Positions 44,933-57,977 of a stretch of 64,000 bases of DNA are shown here, piece by piece. Origin of the DNA: Isoetes taiwanensis (Eukaryota > Streptophyta > Lycopodiopsida > Isoetales > Isoetaceae). Under the pieces are notes generated by a model. That model did not search any database. It was given only the letters and a program-made list of their open reading frames with translations, and was not told the DNA's origin. The position numbers and the translations under genes were made by a program. The stretch lies in the NCBI GenBank assembly GCA_021234155.1, contig JAJEKV010000002.1, forward strand, positions 23,140,942 through 23,204,941, written 5' to 3'. How positions within the stretch are numbered: position 1 is the stretch's first letter; each line of letters opens with the position of its first letter.

Positions 44933-46521
44933 AAATTAAACCAAATTAGGGCTAGCAATTAGCGCTAACCGTTTCCTTTTTTAACGGCAAATTTAAAATT
45001 AGATTAGCACTAATTCCCACCCAAATTCCCACGCAAAGTTTCCCAAAAAAATCTTGGAGAGACTCGTTCTCCCTTCCTGCTTAGCATTCACCTTCAACAT
45101 TTCGATTTGCATCTCTTCAATTGGCATTGCAAGCATGGTAAAATGGCGTACCATGCAAGTGCGGATGGTGCATAAAAAATAGGAGACCATTTTCCAAAAT
45201 TGCATATGTTTCTGCTGGTTATAGGGTTATCCTAAGAGAGACCGGGCAAAAATCTTATCCTAAGTGAGACCAGGTAAGAATCTTGTGGTTTGTTTAAGTT
45301 AAAGCAAGATGGGATCCTTGATTTCTTTGTCACTTCTTGTTTTTTCTTCTTTTGCATTCAAACCTTGTAAACGTGAGAATTGTTTTGCTGCATTCCTAGA
45401 TTGTAGTTTGAAAGCAGGAATTTTTTACTGAAATGATTCTGCATTGTCTTCTCTTTGCATTTATGCTTTAAATATGTCTCTGTTCTGTGTGTTCATTATG
45501 AAATAATTTGGGGGATTTGGATTATATTTCTGGGTTAGATAGTAAATAACAAAGTTTTCCTTTTGTATCCGTACTTTGGTGGGGATTCCAGTCTGATAGT
45601 ACCAAGAAATTATGATTCCAGTGTATATAGATTTTTAATTTATTCCATGGCAAGGTGGGCTTTGCGAAATGCATTTGTATATCCATTATCAAATTTGTTT
45701 GTGAGAGTTAGATTGCATTTTTGTACTAGACTGTGCATAGCAAAGCTTTATGAATTTGCTGCATAGAAGTTTGTAGAGGAAATGTCAATTTGAAGGTAGA
45801 ATGACAATAAAAAAAATGTTTTACAGACCGCAAGTCAAATCTTGAAGGTGTTTTTCTTGGATGCAAATCTTGAAGGTGTATAGTTGCTTGTGACAACGGA
45901 TTAGCACGCGTATCACGAGACAAGTAAGTTTTCTTTCAACGCTCGTACTACGTGATGCAAGAGTTACTATTCTTTTTTATTTACCTTTTTAATTAGAGTT
46001 TTGTTACTTTTCAATACCTAGACGGGGTGACACCAATTTAATATGCATAATTTTATATGCTAAATGCTGATCTCTAGACTGCACCTAGTGTTGTATGGAA
46101 CTTTTCCACTAGTAGCTTTAAATTAGTAGTAATTGGTCCTAAATAACTAATTGCCATGCCAAGTGAGTATTTGAATGCTAATTAATCAAGGTGTGGTGCA
46201 AAGTAGATGCTCATGCTGCAAGTTAGCACCACAGATTGCTAATTATGACGATGTTGATATTTAATTTACTAAGTAGTACTATGTTTGATTTATATTACTG
46301 TTTTGTGCTAACAGTCCCTCAATTTAGTGGCTTGTACTAATTTCTTGTCTTGTACTATTTACTTTCATCAATGGCTAGGTAGCAGTATGATATTTTTCTT
46401 ATTTACTAACTTGGAGTGACTAGTACTATGTGGACTTAGGATTACTAATTGGTCATAGCTTGACTTCTTTGGCACTAATTTCAAATTAGTACTAAATCCA
46501 GATTTTGTACTATTGTTGCAG
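44933..46521. other. Left subterminal region of the nested transposon
   Basis: AT-rich, non-coding. Rich in TAGTACTA/TTAGTACT and AATTAGxACTAA words between about 45950 and 46510, mirrored by similar words near the right end (58120-58720). These could be transposase-binding subterminal repeats. Confidence 0.5.
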
Positions 46522-46867
46522 TATGTCTAAAGGAAGGAGCTTGTGTAAGGTGAAGAAGGAAGAAGAAACTTTCAGCCAGAGGCGAGAAAGGATTCTAGAC
46601 ACATCTATCTTGTCGTGTGAAGGCATGACGCAGGCAGATGTCAGAAAAGCTGAGATAGATGATGAAGAGATTCGAAAAATATTTGGTGTACCAAAGTGTG
46701 ATGGTAAAAAGCAAATATATAAGTTCGCAAGGATGAATGCACAATATGTAGACCAGTTTTTAGATGTATATCGCAGATGCTACCAGAGGCTTGATGTATG
46801 CGTTGGAGAGGTAGGTAAGATTTACGCCAAGGCATTTGGCGCTTACAAGTATATGGCGAGAAAATAA
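46522..46867 (+). CDS. Transposon-borne hypothetical protein, first exon
   Basis: ATG at 46522 follows a likely splice acceptor (TATTGTTGCAG|T). The frame runs 115 codons to TAA: basic N-terminus (MSKGRSLCKVKKEEETFSQRRER), then a helical segment ending LDVCVGEVGKIYAKAFGAYKYMARK. No domain recognised. Several shorter plus frames follow (47068-47322, 47404-47727, 48354-48545), separated by possible introns (a donor-like AAG|GTAAGC at about 47299 and an acceptor-like TTATAG near 47370), and lead to the FCP1-like remnant at 48622. The series may be exons of one cargo gene. Confidence 0.4.
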
Positions 46868-48621
46868 ATTGGAGATCATTTGTCGTAAAAAGAATGAAAA
46901 GGGGAGAAGCCAAAAGAGTTGACGGATGCATTAGCACCTACTATCGGGTCCTTTAGATCGGATAGATTATGTTTTGAGTGAAAAGGTAGTAACTAAAGCA
47001 ATATTCGATTTGGAGTCGAGTTGAATGAAGTTAATACAAGAGTGCTTGTTTTGCTCTTTACTTATTTGTGCAAAAGAGAGTAAAAAGCATTGGAAGAAGT
47101 GTTCCCATGAGATGGCTTATGCAAAAGGGCAGATGCAAGATGCCAAAGATAGAATGGAGAGCGCAAATTCCACCATATATAGAGAAGAAATCGATGGAGA
47201 TGACTGTTTCTTTTCTATTGACCAACATAAACCTCAAGGAAGAGGAGCTTTTAAAAGCTAGCAAAGCTTATAAAGCACAAGAGGAATCATTACAAAAGGT
47301 AAGCATATTGTACATCGACTAGTTGATTGTTTTAGGGATCTTATGAATGACTTTATTTTTATGTTTATAGGAAGAGGGCACCAAGCAGCAATTACTTCCA
47401 AAAGTGGAAAAATTGCAGTCAATTTTGGCCTTCTTGAAGACAATGGCTAAGCTGCAAATTGGTTTTCCATATGTCAAACAACCATGTTCATCATCAGATG
47501 CATTTGTTTTTTTTTTAAAAAATGTTCTTATTGCACATTTGGTTTTGATCCAAATAGTGTGTGCGCGATTATTTCACATTGCTTGCATGCCTTCCATCCT
47601 TTATGCGCTTATATTTGCTTCGCCAAAGACTCAAAGTGTCCTGAATGAATGCTTTGTAGACATGCCCAATACATGGCTTAAGTCCCTTGGAATAAGAAAA
47701 CCATTACTAACTGTTGCAGCTGAATAGACCTCAAATATTGATGATGAGAATCCTCTTGTGAAGATGTTCTCACCAAAAGCTGTTGACCATTATGAGGTGA
47801 TCCAAACTCAAGCTTCTCTACCGTTATCCATCAAAGATCAGAGACACGGACATCCAAACATCCAATTGGGTAAGTAATGGCTGTATTTGTTTCATTCATG
47901 ATGTTATGTGCACACGATTTTGAGAAGTTGACATGGACGATTATGGTGCGATATAGATGTTGAACCAGTTGCAAGCATAGATGGCAACAATACTCCCATT
48001 GAAGCAACATCACCAATTCTGCAAAGAACCACTTACGAAATTCCTAAGGTTGATACAAGGAGACAAAAGCGATACACCTAACGCAGTCACGACAAGCGGG
48101 AGGTAAATACTCTATTTTGGTTAATTGCATTTTCCTAACCATTTCATATAATGTTATTGGTTAATTGCATCCATTAGATCTGTTGGTTGGTTGCTAATAA
48201 TGATGTGTGTGATTTTGGCAAAGGCATTGTCGCTGCCACCGTAAATGAACTTATTATAGTTGAAGAAAGCAAAGATGAAGATATCGTCGGTTAACAACAA
48301 AAAGATTACGCCCACGGGTAAAGATAATCTTTCTTTCATGTGTTGTATTATGATTGCTTAAACCATCCGTTATGGTACGCGAAGTTTCCCCGCAAGCGGT
48401 AGATATTGTGATGAAGGAGAATCTACCTTCCGAAATTATCAAAGATCAACGGAAAAGGAAGGTGAGAATGAAGACCAAAAGTTTGTCTAGCGTTGGGGAA
48501 TCTCCCGAGAAAAGTGCTAGAAGTGGTGACAAGAGAAGTTTGTAGAAGCAATAGATTTGTTGGGAGTTTGAAGTCTAATAGAATGCGTTTTCTTCTAAGG
48601 TTACTTTACGCATTCTAATTT
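46868..48621 (+). other. Possible exons between the two cargo frames
   Basis: Short plus frames with introns between them as described for 46522-46867. The 48354-48545 frame is lysine-rich (IKDQRKRKVRMKTKSLSSVGESPEKSARSGDKRSL) and could be a nuclear-localising linker just upstream of the FCP1-like part. Nothing further recognised. Confidence 0.3.
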
Positions 48622-49279
48622 ATGCTAAGTTTTTTGTATGTCTTTATAAATGATGTTGGGAAGAAGCTTGTGATTTTTGAAATCAGCGACATGCTCGTGA
48701 AGGTCTTTCAAAAGGATGAAACTGTACACGAAATGGTTATGGGTGTTGAGATTGTTCCTTTGAAGAAGGAATTAGTTCTTTGTAAGACAGGGAGCTCTTG
48801 CATTTCGACTTTTTGTCTCAAGCATTTCGGTGTGGGGTTTTGGTCAACATCCGATATATCCGCACACTAGTCTTACCTCCTTCATTCCATCAAATATGCT
48901 AGAGAAGTTTTTATTTATATGTACACGCATAAGGAGGCAACTAAAGTGAGATTGAAGTCCTCGGGTGAGTTGGTCTTTTGAAGGACTTGTCGAAAGTTTG
49001 GAGCAGATATTGAAATTGGTTTAAGGACCACGCTCTTAATTGACCCAAGAAGGTTCTCAAATTTTTCTGAACAAGAGTGATTCATGCATTGCACCAAGGT
49101 CATTCTTGCCAGATACAAATGATGGTGATTATCTTTCGAAGACTTTGCAGCCATGGTTGCATAATATCATTCCCGAGGTCAATGTCCTGGCTTATGTTGG
49201 GAAGTCTGTTCTCATTCGGAACCAATATGATGATAAGAGTGTCAAGATCTTGAGTGAGTTGAAGACTATGAACCTCTGA
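48622..49279 (+). pseudogene. FCP1-homology (HAD-type) domain remnant, copy 3
   Basis: The first frame reads KKLVIFEISDMLVKVF, the motif I position of FCP1-like proteins, but with E-I-S-D in place of the catalytic DxDG/DxNG, then FGVGFWSTSDISAH, the counterpart of GFEVAIWS. After stops and a frameshift, 49040-49279 reads SDSCIAPRSFLP, then DYLSKTLQPWL and VLAYVG, the C-terminal blocks of the family. Catalytic residues are lost and the frame is broken. It lies on the plus strand left of the minus-strand transposase, the same arrangement as 1340-1690 versus 2902-6019. Confidence 0.5.
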
Positions 49280-50199
49280 TGTATTCTTATATGATGTGTT
49301 ATGCAGTCCAAGTAATAAAAAACTCTGATGTACGTGTTATTTGCAATACAAGTAATATGAAATTCTGATGTATTCTTATATGCTGTCTTATTTGCTGATG
49401 TTCTTATATGTTGTTTGCACTCCAAGTACTTTGTGTTAGTTAAATGTATTGGTTGAACTTCATATGTTGTTTGCAATCCAAGTACTTTGTGTTAGTTAAA
49501 TGTATTGGTTGAGCTTGAATGGTGCAGGCTTGAAATTTGGCATGTTACAGTTTAAAGGTCTAAGTAAACTGCCCGGATGAGTTTACTATCATAGCTGCTC
49601 AAATAGACCTAAAAATATAGATTGACATCCACTTAAAACTAGTAACATTGCCCGGCGTTGCCGGGCTTTAGTAAACATGCTATGTTGGGGTGAGGATATT
49701 GTGTTGTAGTGTGATTTTTGCGCAAAAGCAATAAACAACCAAACAACATCGATTTACATAAGGAAGTTTGTAACAATTAGAATGTTTGTTCAAAAGGCAA
49801 ATAATTTATTGCAAAGTTCTGATTAAAAGAAGTCATGTCTTTCTACACAAATGCATTTATCCGCCTTTATGAAATTTGGGGTCTAACATGTCATCATAGT
49901 GGTTATTGAAAGTATATATTATAGGTCTACAATGGTAATTGTTATTAAATTAAGAATAGGACTAAGGAACAACGAACAAAAAGACCATACCTTACCTTAA
50001 TAGGCTACTGAATGCATAGGTACCGAATCATACGTTGGACGAAAGTACATGCTGGATGGTGATGATGATGATGATGCATATCCTTGTAGGCAAAACATGG
50101 AGAATATGACAATTGCAAAATTCACAAACCCACAAATAGACATTAAAATGTTTATGATTCGAAAGCTTTTTTGAATAATAAAGTAGATAATCACCAACA
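49280..50199. other. Non-coding interior of the nested transposon
   Basis: AT-rich; contains a direct duplication of CAATCCAAGTACTTTGTGTT-type sequence (about 49419-49512). No gene recognised. Confidence 0.4.
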
Positions 50200-50660
50200 C
50201 ATTAACAACCAACACATAACTACCATTGACATTAATTAACATAACCATTGGGTCCAACACATTTAAATTAAAATCCCCCGTAAACCCCCTTTGGTTTGGG
50301 TGCATATTCACATGGGGGGTGACTCCGGGCAACGAGAGCTGTTGGATAGGCATATTCACCCCTTATTCCTTAATCTATACCGTACGTAAAGTTCCTCGTT
50401 TGTGGGGTATGCAAGTACAAAATTTGCTATACTGTATAATAAGATTCGCAAAATACTATAAGATTTCAAGCGGAATACTATATGGTGTTGATTTCGTACG
50501 TGCAAAATACAATTATGAGGGCTCTCGCTGCCCTACGTCACCCCCCGTGTGAATATGCACCCAAACCAAAGGGGGTTTACGGGGGATTTTAATTTAAATG
50601 TGTTGGACCCAATGGTTATGTTAATTAATGTCAATGGTAGTTATGTGTTGGTTGTTAATG
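50200..50660. repeat. Inverted repeat with 124-bp arms
   Basis: 50200-50323 is repeated as its reverse complement at 50537-50660, almost perfectly, around a 213-bp spacer. Landmarks: CATTAACAACCAACACATAA at the outer edge and CATATTCACATGGGGGGTGA at the inner edge. The arms would form a long hairpin. It is probably a foldback or MITE-like insertion; the mirrored minus and plus open frames here are by-products. Confidence 0.92.
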
Positions 50661-51504
50661 TCAATGGTTGTTATATGTTGGGGGATTTAATTTTTATATG
50701 TTGGATGTTAATGGTTTGTGTTGCAAAAAAAAATTTTTGGCCCCTTCGGGGCCTTAGGGACGTCCCCCCGGTGTGACAAAAATTTTAGAATTCAAACCAG
50801 AAAAAAACTAGAATTCATTTGAGGCTTTCATCACCTGTAGCTTTTGAATTTGATCACAATAAAACAAATAGAACATAAGTAAAAGTTACCATAAAGATAG
50901 AGCAGATTGATCCCATTATTCTGAAAGTCATAAAGTTTACAACACAAAGAAAACCCTCTGTTATTATGCTACATATTGTTACTTCCGCTACAACTATTTC
51001 TCTTTCACAATGACACCATTGTTTATCAATCCATATGATTTTGGATGCTCCATCTCTAGCTTAAAGGTAATGCATGATTCACCTTACGGTTCGATTAAAG
51101 TTCGAAACCTACAATATAAATGTATTCTTGTGGCCCCTTTGTTTGACTGTCTGCGTGACATGGAAAAGGGCGTGGAATAATCCGCTGTTGTTGTGTGCAT
51201 AAGAATCCGTTTGTTGATTGAAGCTAAAAGGTCGGCCGCTATGAACAATCCGGAAGCCAGAAATATCCAAGAGTTGAAAGCAAACAGAGGGCCTAAACTT
51301 GAATCTGCAGCAAATCATAGGAAGGAAACAAAAGGGGGTTTTGCAGCACTACATTGTAGAATCAGGAAACCAATACCTTGTAAAAAAAACATTATGCTAA
51401 CTGAAGAAACATTAAAAAACAAATACCTTTGTAAGTGTGAGCAAAAAATCCATCTCGTGGTAGTAAAATCCACTCCGGCAATAAGAATCCAAGAGGGCAA
51501 GTAC
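50661..51504. other. Non-coding interior of the nested transposon
   Basis: No gene recognised. A 121-codon plus frame at 51193-51558 runs into the CA-rich microsatellite and has no domain. Confidence 0.4.
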
Positions 51505-51650
51505 ACATGCACACACATGCACACATGCACATGCACTTGCACTTGCACATGCATATGAACATGCACATGCACACACATGCACATGCATGTGCACATGCAC
51601 ACACATGCACATGCATGTGCACATGCACATGCACACACTTGCATAGTGTT
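51505..51650. repeat. (TGCACA)n microsatellite
   Basis: Irregular CATGCACA/CACATG units. All six frames are open across it, giving spurious Cys/His-rich and Met/His-rich frames. Confidence 0.97.
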
Positions 51651-52435
51651 CATGCACAAACACATGCAGAGAAAGACAACAACCCTCGGATTTTTCCAAC
51701 CAACGAAAATCAACGGCCCATAAAGGGTGCACTCTAGAAATACTATTTAGTACACCTCAACGAATACAACAACGAAATCATAGAAAAACCATATGAAAAA
51801 GCGTATAAAAATCTAAAAGTAACCCCCTGTTATTATGCTACATATTCACCTTGATTGGAACTTTTCAAGAAAAATGCTTGGTTGAACTATCGACTCTTAA
51901 ACCTTAGATAGAAAAAGATGTGATCAGTTGTGAATATACAATGTTCTCTAGATGTTGAATAACTGAAGAGCAGAAGATAAAAAATATAGATGATGTATTG
52001 TGAACATGCTTATCAAACAACCTAATTTGATGCCTTGTTCAACATCTCCCTAAGGTTATACACAATAAGCTTTATTCCGCAGTAGTGTTTCAAGTTCGGA
52101 TTTGAATTTTGGTACTTAAGGTGCATGAATTGTTGTTTACTTGTCGACTTTTGAGTAAATGAGTATCAATCGTCAGTGAAGGATGGGGTATAACGTATTT
52201 CATAGGATTGACTAAAGGGAAGCATTAGGGAAATATGGCACTTAAATTTGATAAATGTTTAGTTTTAGTGTTTAAATTGTAGTGACTTGCAGCTTTTGAA
52301 TTGACCTTTTGAACACCTTTCAAACCCATCTACTGGAACCCTTCTGCCCCTCAACTTCCCTTTTGATCTTCTTAACTTTCATGGATGAAGGCATGGTGTG
52401 AAAATATTTATAGAAGTTCAAATTTTGCCGAGGAT
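51651..52435. other. Non-coding interior of the nested transposon
   Basis: No gene or repeat recognised. Confidence 0.4.
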
Positions 52436-52439
52436 TTGG

Positions 52440-52700
52440 AGACATGGAAGTATTCTCTAGCCAATGGAGACATGGAAGTATTCTCTAGCCAATGGCCAGT
52501 TGGGGCATATTCTCTAGCAAATGGCCAGTTGGGGCACCAATTGGCACAAAATGGGTGAAGAGATAATTGTTTGTCAGGATCTTGGCACATCATTCTTAGA
52601 AATCTTTTGCCACATCGGGTTGCCTTGTTCCATCATTCTTAGAAATCTTTTGCCACATCGGGTTGCCTTGTTCCATCACAACAGTGTCATTCCTGGGGTT
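52440..52700. repeat. Short direct duplications
   Basis: GACATGGAAGTATTCTCTAG occurs twice in tandem (period 28 bp), followed by two copies of ATTCTCTAGC(C/A)AATGGCCAG. A 43-bp CATCATTCTTAGAAATCTTT unit is duplicated at about 52588-52673. Confidence 0.85.
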
Positions 52701-53186
52701 GCCTTGTTTCATCACAATGGTGTCAACAGAGTTTGCATCTTTTTTCAACTGATGTAAGAGGCAAATAATAGATTGGAATAAAACATGGCTAATTCTAGTC
52801 AATGCATCTCATATTTATTCTAATTTAGTTGATGGTTTTTAAAGATCGCTTCTTTGTTTAGTCTAGATAATGTGTCATATTTTATGGTTACGCAAAAGTC
52901 GATTGAAAATCAAGTAATTACTTGAAAACTCAAGTGTCATTCCTCATACATCGCTACCACTACTAAAAATAAAGGTTTTTACAAACATGTTTTAACAACC
53001 AACACTGGAAGACAAATTATCATATCGATGTCATGTGTTGCTAGCTTTAATCTTAATGTGCCTGCATGTCCAATATGACATAACTTGTCCAAGCGATATT
53101 CTTGAGGAACAATTAATGTTGACCTCCAAGTAAACAGTATACACATTTTTAACTTTTTTGATATGAAGCACATTTTGGCATAAATT

Positions 53187-53910
53187 TCAGAAGCGCTGGC
53201 ATAACAAACAGAACAGACTACAATAGCTGATGTTCGTTCCTTCTAAAAAATTTCTCTATACAGCTTTTAAATCCAGTTTGATATGAGATGTCAATCATGC
53301 AAAAGCAACAACTGAAAGCTTCAATACAATCCAACTCACCTGCACCCAATTATTGTGATATGAGTCAGAAATTGGTTGGACAACCAGAACAATGTTACAC
53401 ACAAACAAAATACCACGATAGAGCTTAGGATAGTAGCCCCGTTCTCTAACTGAAGCAGGTGAAAGCTTCAATATAATCCAACTGATCTGCAGCCAATTAT
53501 TGTGGTATGAGTCAGAAATTGGTTGGACAACCAGAACGACGTTAGTACACAAACAAAATACCACGACAGAGCTTAGGATAGTAGCCCATTCTCTAACTGA
53601 AGCAGGATTGGAAACTGGGCCAGATTTGTAGGGTTGAAATAAATTTCAGAAGCATTAGCATAACAAACAGAACAGACACAAAATGTTCGTTCCTTCTAAA
53701 AAATCTCTCTGCACAGCTTTTAAATCCAGTTTGATATGAGATGTCAATCATGCAAAAGCAACAACTGAAAATCCAACTCATCTGCAGCCAATTATTGTGA
53801 TATGAGTCAGAAATTGGTTGGACAACCAGAAAAACGTTAGTGCACAAACAAAATACCACGATAGAGCTTAGGAAAGTAGCCCATTCTCTAACTAAAGCAG
53901 TATTGGAGAC
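53187..53910. repeat. Nested tandem duplication, three ~140-bp units
   Basis: The unit CAATTATTGTGxTATGAGTCAG to AGCCCxTTCTCTAACT occurs at about 53345-53455, 53495-53605 and 53790-53900. A ~125-bp upstream block (AACAAACAGAACAGAC to AAAAGCAACAACTGAAA) also occurs at about 53200-53312 and 53660-53770. On the minus strand each unit encodes the same hydrophobic run VVQPISDSYHNNWLQ, but no gene can be assembled. Confidence 0.85.
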
Positions 53911-56240
53911 TGGGTCAGATTTGTAGGGTTGGAGATGAGAAATAAGTGGGAGCATCAAAGTAACAGAGAGCAAGCATTTAGAAAATGAGAATAAAAGGTT
54001 CATCGCATCTAATGTGCCACCTGATATCAAACCTGCTGCAATGGCATAGAGAACATGAGTATTGAGAACATGAGTTAAGCCCAGGCTAGTCTATGTTTAA
54101 GATTACTCTAAAAAGATGTTGAACCTGGGACCAAAAGAACATTGGTCTGATAAAAGTCCAGCATCCGAATTCTTCATCAAATCCATGCATTTCTCTGTAA
54201 TGCACATTCAGCAATGCACATTCTATAAAAGCAACCTCAATGAACATACTTGGAATCTCCTAGCCATACTCAGCCTACGTCTCTAGATCTCAAACACAAA
54301 AGACACCATCAAGGGAGGTAAAAAATTGATCAATGTATCTTCTCCCTCTCCATTCACTATTCACTGTACACTATCATATATTTGTCTATAATACTCTAGG
54401 TTCTTAGTGGCAAACTTTATAATGGTACAGAGCCATGCAAGAGCCATGCAAGCCTTTGAGACTGAATTGAAATGGCATTATCTGGAAATCATACTGCAAC
54501 TCTTGACAATCACCTCTGAATCATTTTAAATTTTGTATTATCTCACCTTTTTATCCTTCAGACAAAATCAGATCAAGCCACGCAGTCATATGGCTATATG
54601 GCACATCAGCCTTTTGATCATTCAAATATGCACGTGCAAATTCTTCTGTATTGTCCTGTCGAGCGGCCTACAAAAAATGCCTCTAATATTTAGAGGGCAT
54701 AAAATACAATAGAATCTAGAGAATACTGAAGACCTTAGACAACATAAAGAATTTTCTAACACCTCTAAACACTGCAAGAGGAAGAAGCAATTTTAGATAG
54801 TTAAGAGGCTTGTGCATGAATACCTGTGCCCTGAGTTTCAGATAACAGAGCTCTAATCCATAGCTCTAATTTAATTTGCCTTCCGAAGACATTCAAAGCC
54901 TGCATGTGAAATATGTCACAGCTTTCATAGTCAACAAACAACGAAATCACAAAAAGCATTTCTGTATTCTATCTTGTAACCCCTTATGAGCCAAATCGAA
55001 ATCATAGAAAAAGGGTTAACTCTTGGTGAAAAATAGAAGGTCTAAAAAATCTGCTCACCTCCAATCGAACTTATGCACTAATCTTTGCATTGGCCCCTAC
55101 TTGTTGGCATTCGAAAAGGGCCCAGTTCTTGGTACGTTCTTACAGGCATCTTTGCTCTCCAGAACACCTCAAGCAATAGAATGCATAAATATGCTCTGGC
55201 ATTAGGAACAAACAAAGAAATGTCTGGTAACACATTTTAAAAGACTTGACTTCTATAACGAAGCACAAATTTGAAACCAGTAAGGAGCAATAGGGCAAAT
55301 ACCAAGCTCGATGCCCAAACTAAGAGAAATCATGCTGGTAAATGGAATGCCATGGAAAAAACCTCGGCGATGATGACTTACCACAGAGACAAATAAGGCA
55401 GCAGGTTCTGGTGCCTATAGCCATACGAAAGAGAGGAGTTTCCATGGCTTGCATAAATCGTGGCCTGCATGCGGAGATGTTGAAAGGATAAACTCTCTCT
55501 AGCCTCAGGTTAGAATCATGGCGCATATTAATCTACCTAGGCATGCAAACTCCAACGCACAACAGGCTCGGCACAAAAAAATAGGTTTCACGATCTTCCA
55601 CGAACAGATGCCGGACATGCATGAATCATAAGGAGTTTTTTGTTTTCGATTTTGGAAAATCGGAAAATTTATCCGGGAATTAATAACCTTCAAAACCTTA
55701 GAAAAATAGCTTAAAAAAAATTCCAAAAAATTTCCTACCAAACCGGAAAATCCAAATTTAAACAATAGATAAATAGAGCTGGATTTTTTTTTGCAAAACA
55801 GAATAGAACAGAAGAATGATCAAATATTTCTGAACATCTATTTCTGACATGCCTTTTTGGCTTAGGCTTATTTCTGTCATGCTTTTTTGGCTCAAAAGTA
55901 GACTGCCTATTTAATGCATGACATATCCACTTGCAGGATGCAACAACGGAGATAGTGCTAATAATTAACAAGCCCAAGTATAGAACAGTAACTGCTAATA
56001 TATTTTTGAATATACTAGTTTGCAACCTTCAAGGGCTACTAATATATTTTGGACACAGGTTTAGACGTGTATGTATCTGCCTGCAGCATTTTTTAACAAT
56101 GAAAACAGAAAACAATAAAAACAATAAAAACAGAATTTCATACAATGAATCTGCCAACATAAATCACAAAAGATTGGGCAAACTATCAAGTATCCTTTCT
56201 TCTTCTGCAATTGAGAGGGTGTAAACCACCTTACAACCTT
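53911..56240. other. Non-coding interior of the nested transposon
   Basis: AT-rich, with short frames only. The stretch at about 55940-56000 (GCAACAACGGAGATAGTGCT) recurs at about 58091-58130, flanking the transposase gene. Nothing else recognised. Confidence 0.4.
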
Positions 56241-57977
56241 TCACTTTGTGTTTGGCCTGAGGCATACATAATTTAATCGCTCCAACTTGTCCCACATAGA
56301 CTGTGGCAACTTTTCAAAATAATAACCTTCAATAACCTCATCACCAGCGACAAATTTCTGCCCATGCATATCTTGGAAATCATTCTGAACAACATATCTT
56401 GGTTTGGTGCACATAACAATATAAAATTCAGCATTTTCGAAGTTGTTAGCGGGTGCAACAACTGCAAAACTGTCGCCAACTTTGAGTTGGCTACTAAGAT
56501 CATCTGCGGTGCCAAAGTAAACTGGTTCTTCACTTCCCCTCTCTGTATCATCCTCGTTAACAGTGATTGTAGGCTCAACCACAACTAGGCGCCATTCGCC
56601 AGTATGTGATTTATTGGGACAAGAATCCCAATTCATCTCTAAGCAATCAGTGCAAAAACAAGAATGCTTCCTCACCTGTAAATGTGTTGGTTTCATTGAG
56701 CATCCAAGAATGCAATGAAAACTTCTTGTTCCTTCAATCGACTTGCGCCGCCAACCGATTTTTCTATCAACTTCACCAACACTAATTTCCCAAAATGCCT
56801 CTTGACTACTGGCATGTTTCAAGTAAGATGATGGGGCTCTTTGTTGCCATGTACTTCCTCGACCACTCTACCACCTCCCTAGCATTCCGCAATGTCACAC
56901 CTCTCAATTGTGCATTTCGTAATGCCCTCTTAATCACTGCACCTACTCCATCATGTTCCCCTTTCCCATGACCTGATCCCCAAAAGTTCCACATCATATC
57001 CATGCATGTGGAACTCTTCATTTCTCAAAACAAAGTAAAATGCCCTTGAAGATTTAAACCGAGAAGCTGCCCCATCCGAATATAACACATGCATCTTTGC
57101 CTTGATATTATTTTCAACCAACCATTTGTGATGTAACATAAGACAATGCTGTACAAACAATGAGTCATGTTTCTTATCATCCGAGATATAAAAATGTTCC
57201 TCTTTGATAATTTCTTGGGTGTCGGGATCTCTCCTATAGGTTAGGTGAACAAGAATGCTGATCTGCTCATTATGCCAATGCATAGACTGTACTTCATTTT
57301 GCTCTTTCATAGTGTAATTTTCTGCAAAATCCAGAATAGATATTATGGTATCATCAGGAAACCTTCTTAATAGCTTCCTAAATTGCAATTCTTGCCACTT
57401 GTATCGAAAATTGTGACCGACAAACTCTTTTGCCTTCCCTCTAAACGTGTCCATCAGAATTTTTGGAGTGGTTTCTAGATATTGATGTTGCAGCCTAGTC
57501 TTCTTCTTACCATTTTTATCATATCCAACCACCTCATAATCTAAATACTCCCACGGAACTTTAGTGCTGCTGTCATCGGCCTCTTCTTTTGGACAAACGG
57601 GCAGTTTCTTTACAATTCCCAAATAGACAATCACTTTTGTGCCACTCATCATCCTCAGCTTTTGGACACAATATATTCTTCAAGATAACACTGCTGGAGT
57701 TAATAGTAAAGTTTGATGCACTGCAACCCATTTGCCCAGGTTGGTGATTGCATATGTTACATTCACAACTACAATTCGGAGGATGCACCAGTGATGAGTT
57801 TCTCATTTTGTTGATTCCTTCTCGTAACATGGTCATCCTTTCGTGGTGCATGCAGCAACATGTGTTAAAATCCTTCAACTTCACCACGAAATAAGGTTTC
57901 AATTTCTCAAAACTCCTTTGTTTTATTTCAACGTGTGGGAACTCTGCCTTAAAGCCCAAGAAGAATTCAGTCTGCAA
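56241..57977 (-). pseudogene. DDE-like transposase, main part
   Basis: Transposase of the nested element. From the N-terminus: EKLKPYFVVKLKDFNTCCCMHHER, Cys-rich CSCECNICNHQPGQMGC, ISILDFAENYTM with EVQSMHW, HFYISDDKKHD, VLYSDGAASRFKSSRAFYFV, NFWGSGHGKGEHDGVGAVIKR, FWEISVGEVDR, CfC-type CFCTDCLEMNWDSCPN, and VIEGYYFEKLP near the C-terminus. Acidic residues in DFAEN, SDG and HD are consistent with a DDE/RNase H core. Many invertebrate and plant transposon proteins share the SDG.xxQFK and HGKG..DG signatures. Frameshifts near 57620, 56990 and 56822 break the frame. Homologous block by block to 2902-6019. Superfamily not certain; Sola-like is suggested. Confidence 0.75.

Noticed and set aside
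50549-50776. A conserved duplicated protein on both strands (MHPNQRGFTGDFNLNVLDP)
   Set aside because: It is the mirror translation of an inverted repeat, not two genes.
51315-51737. Cys/His-rich and Met/His-rich open frames
   Set aside because: They are translations of a CA-rich microsatellite open in all frames.
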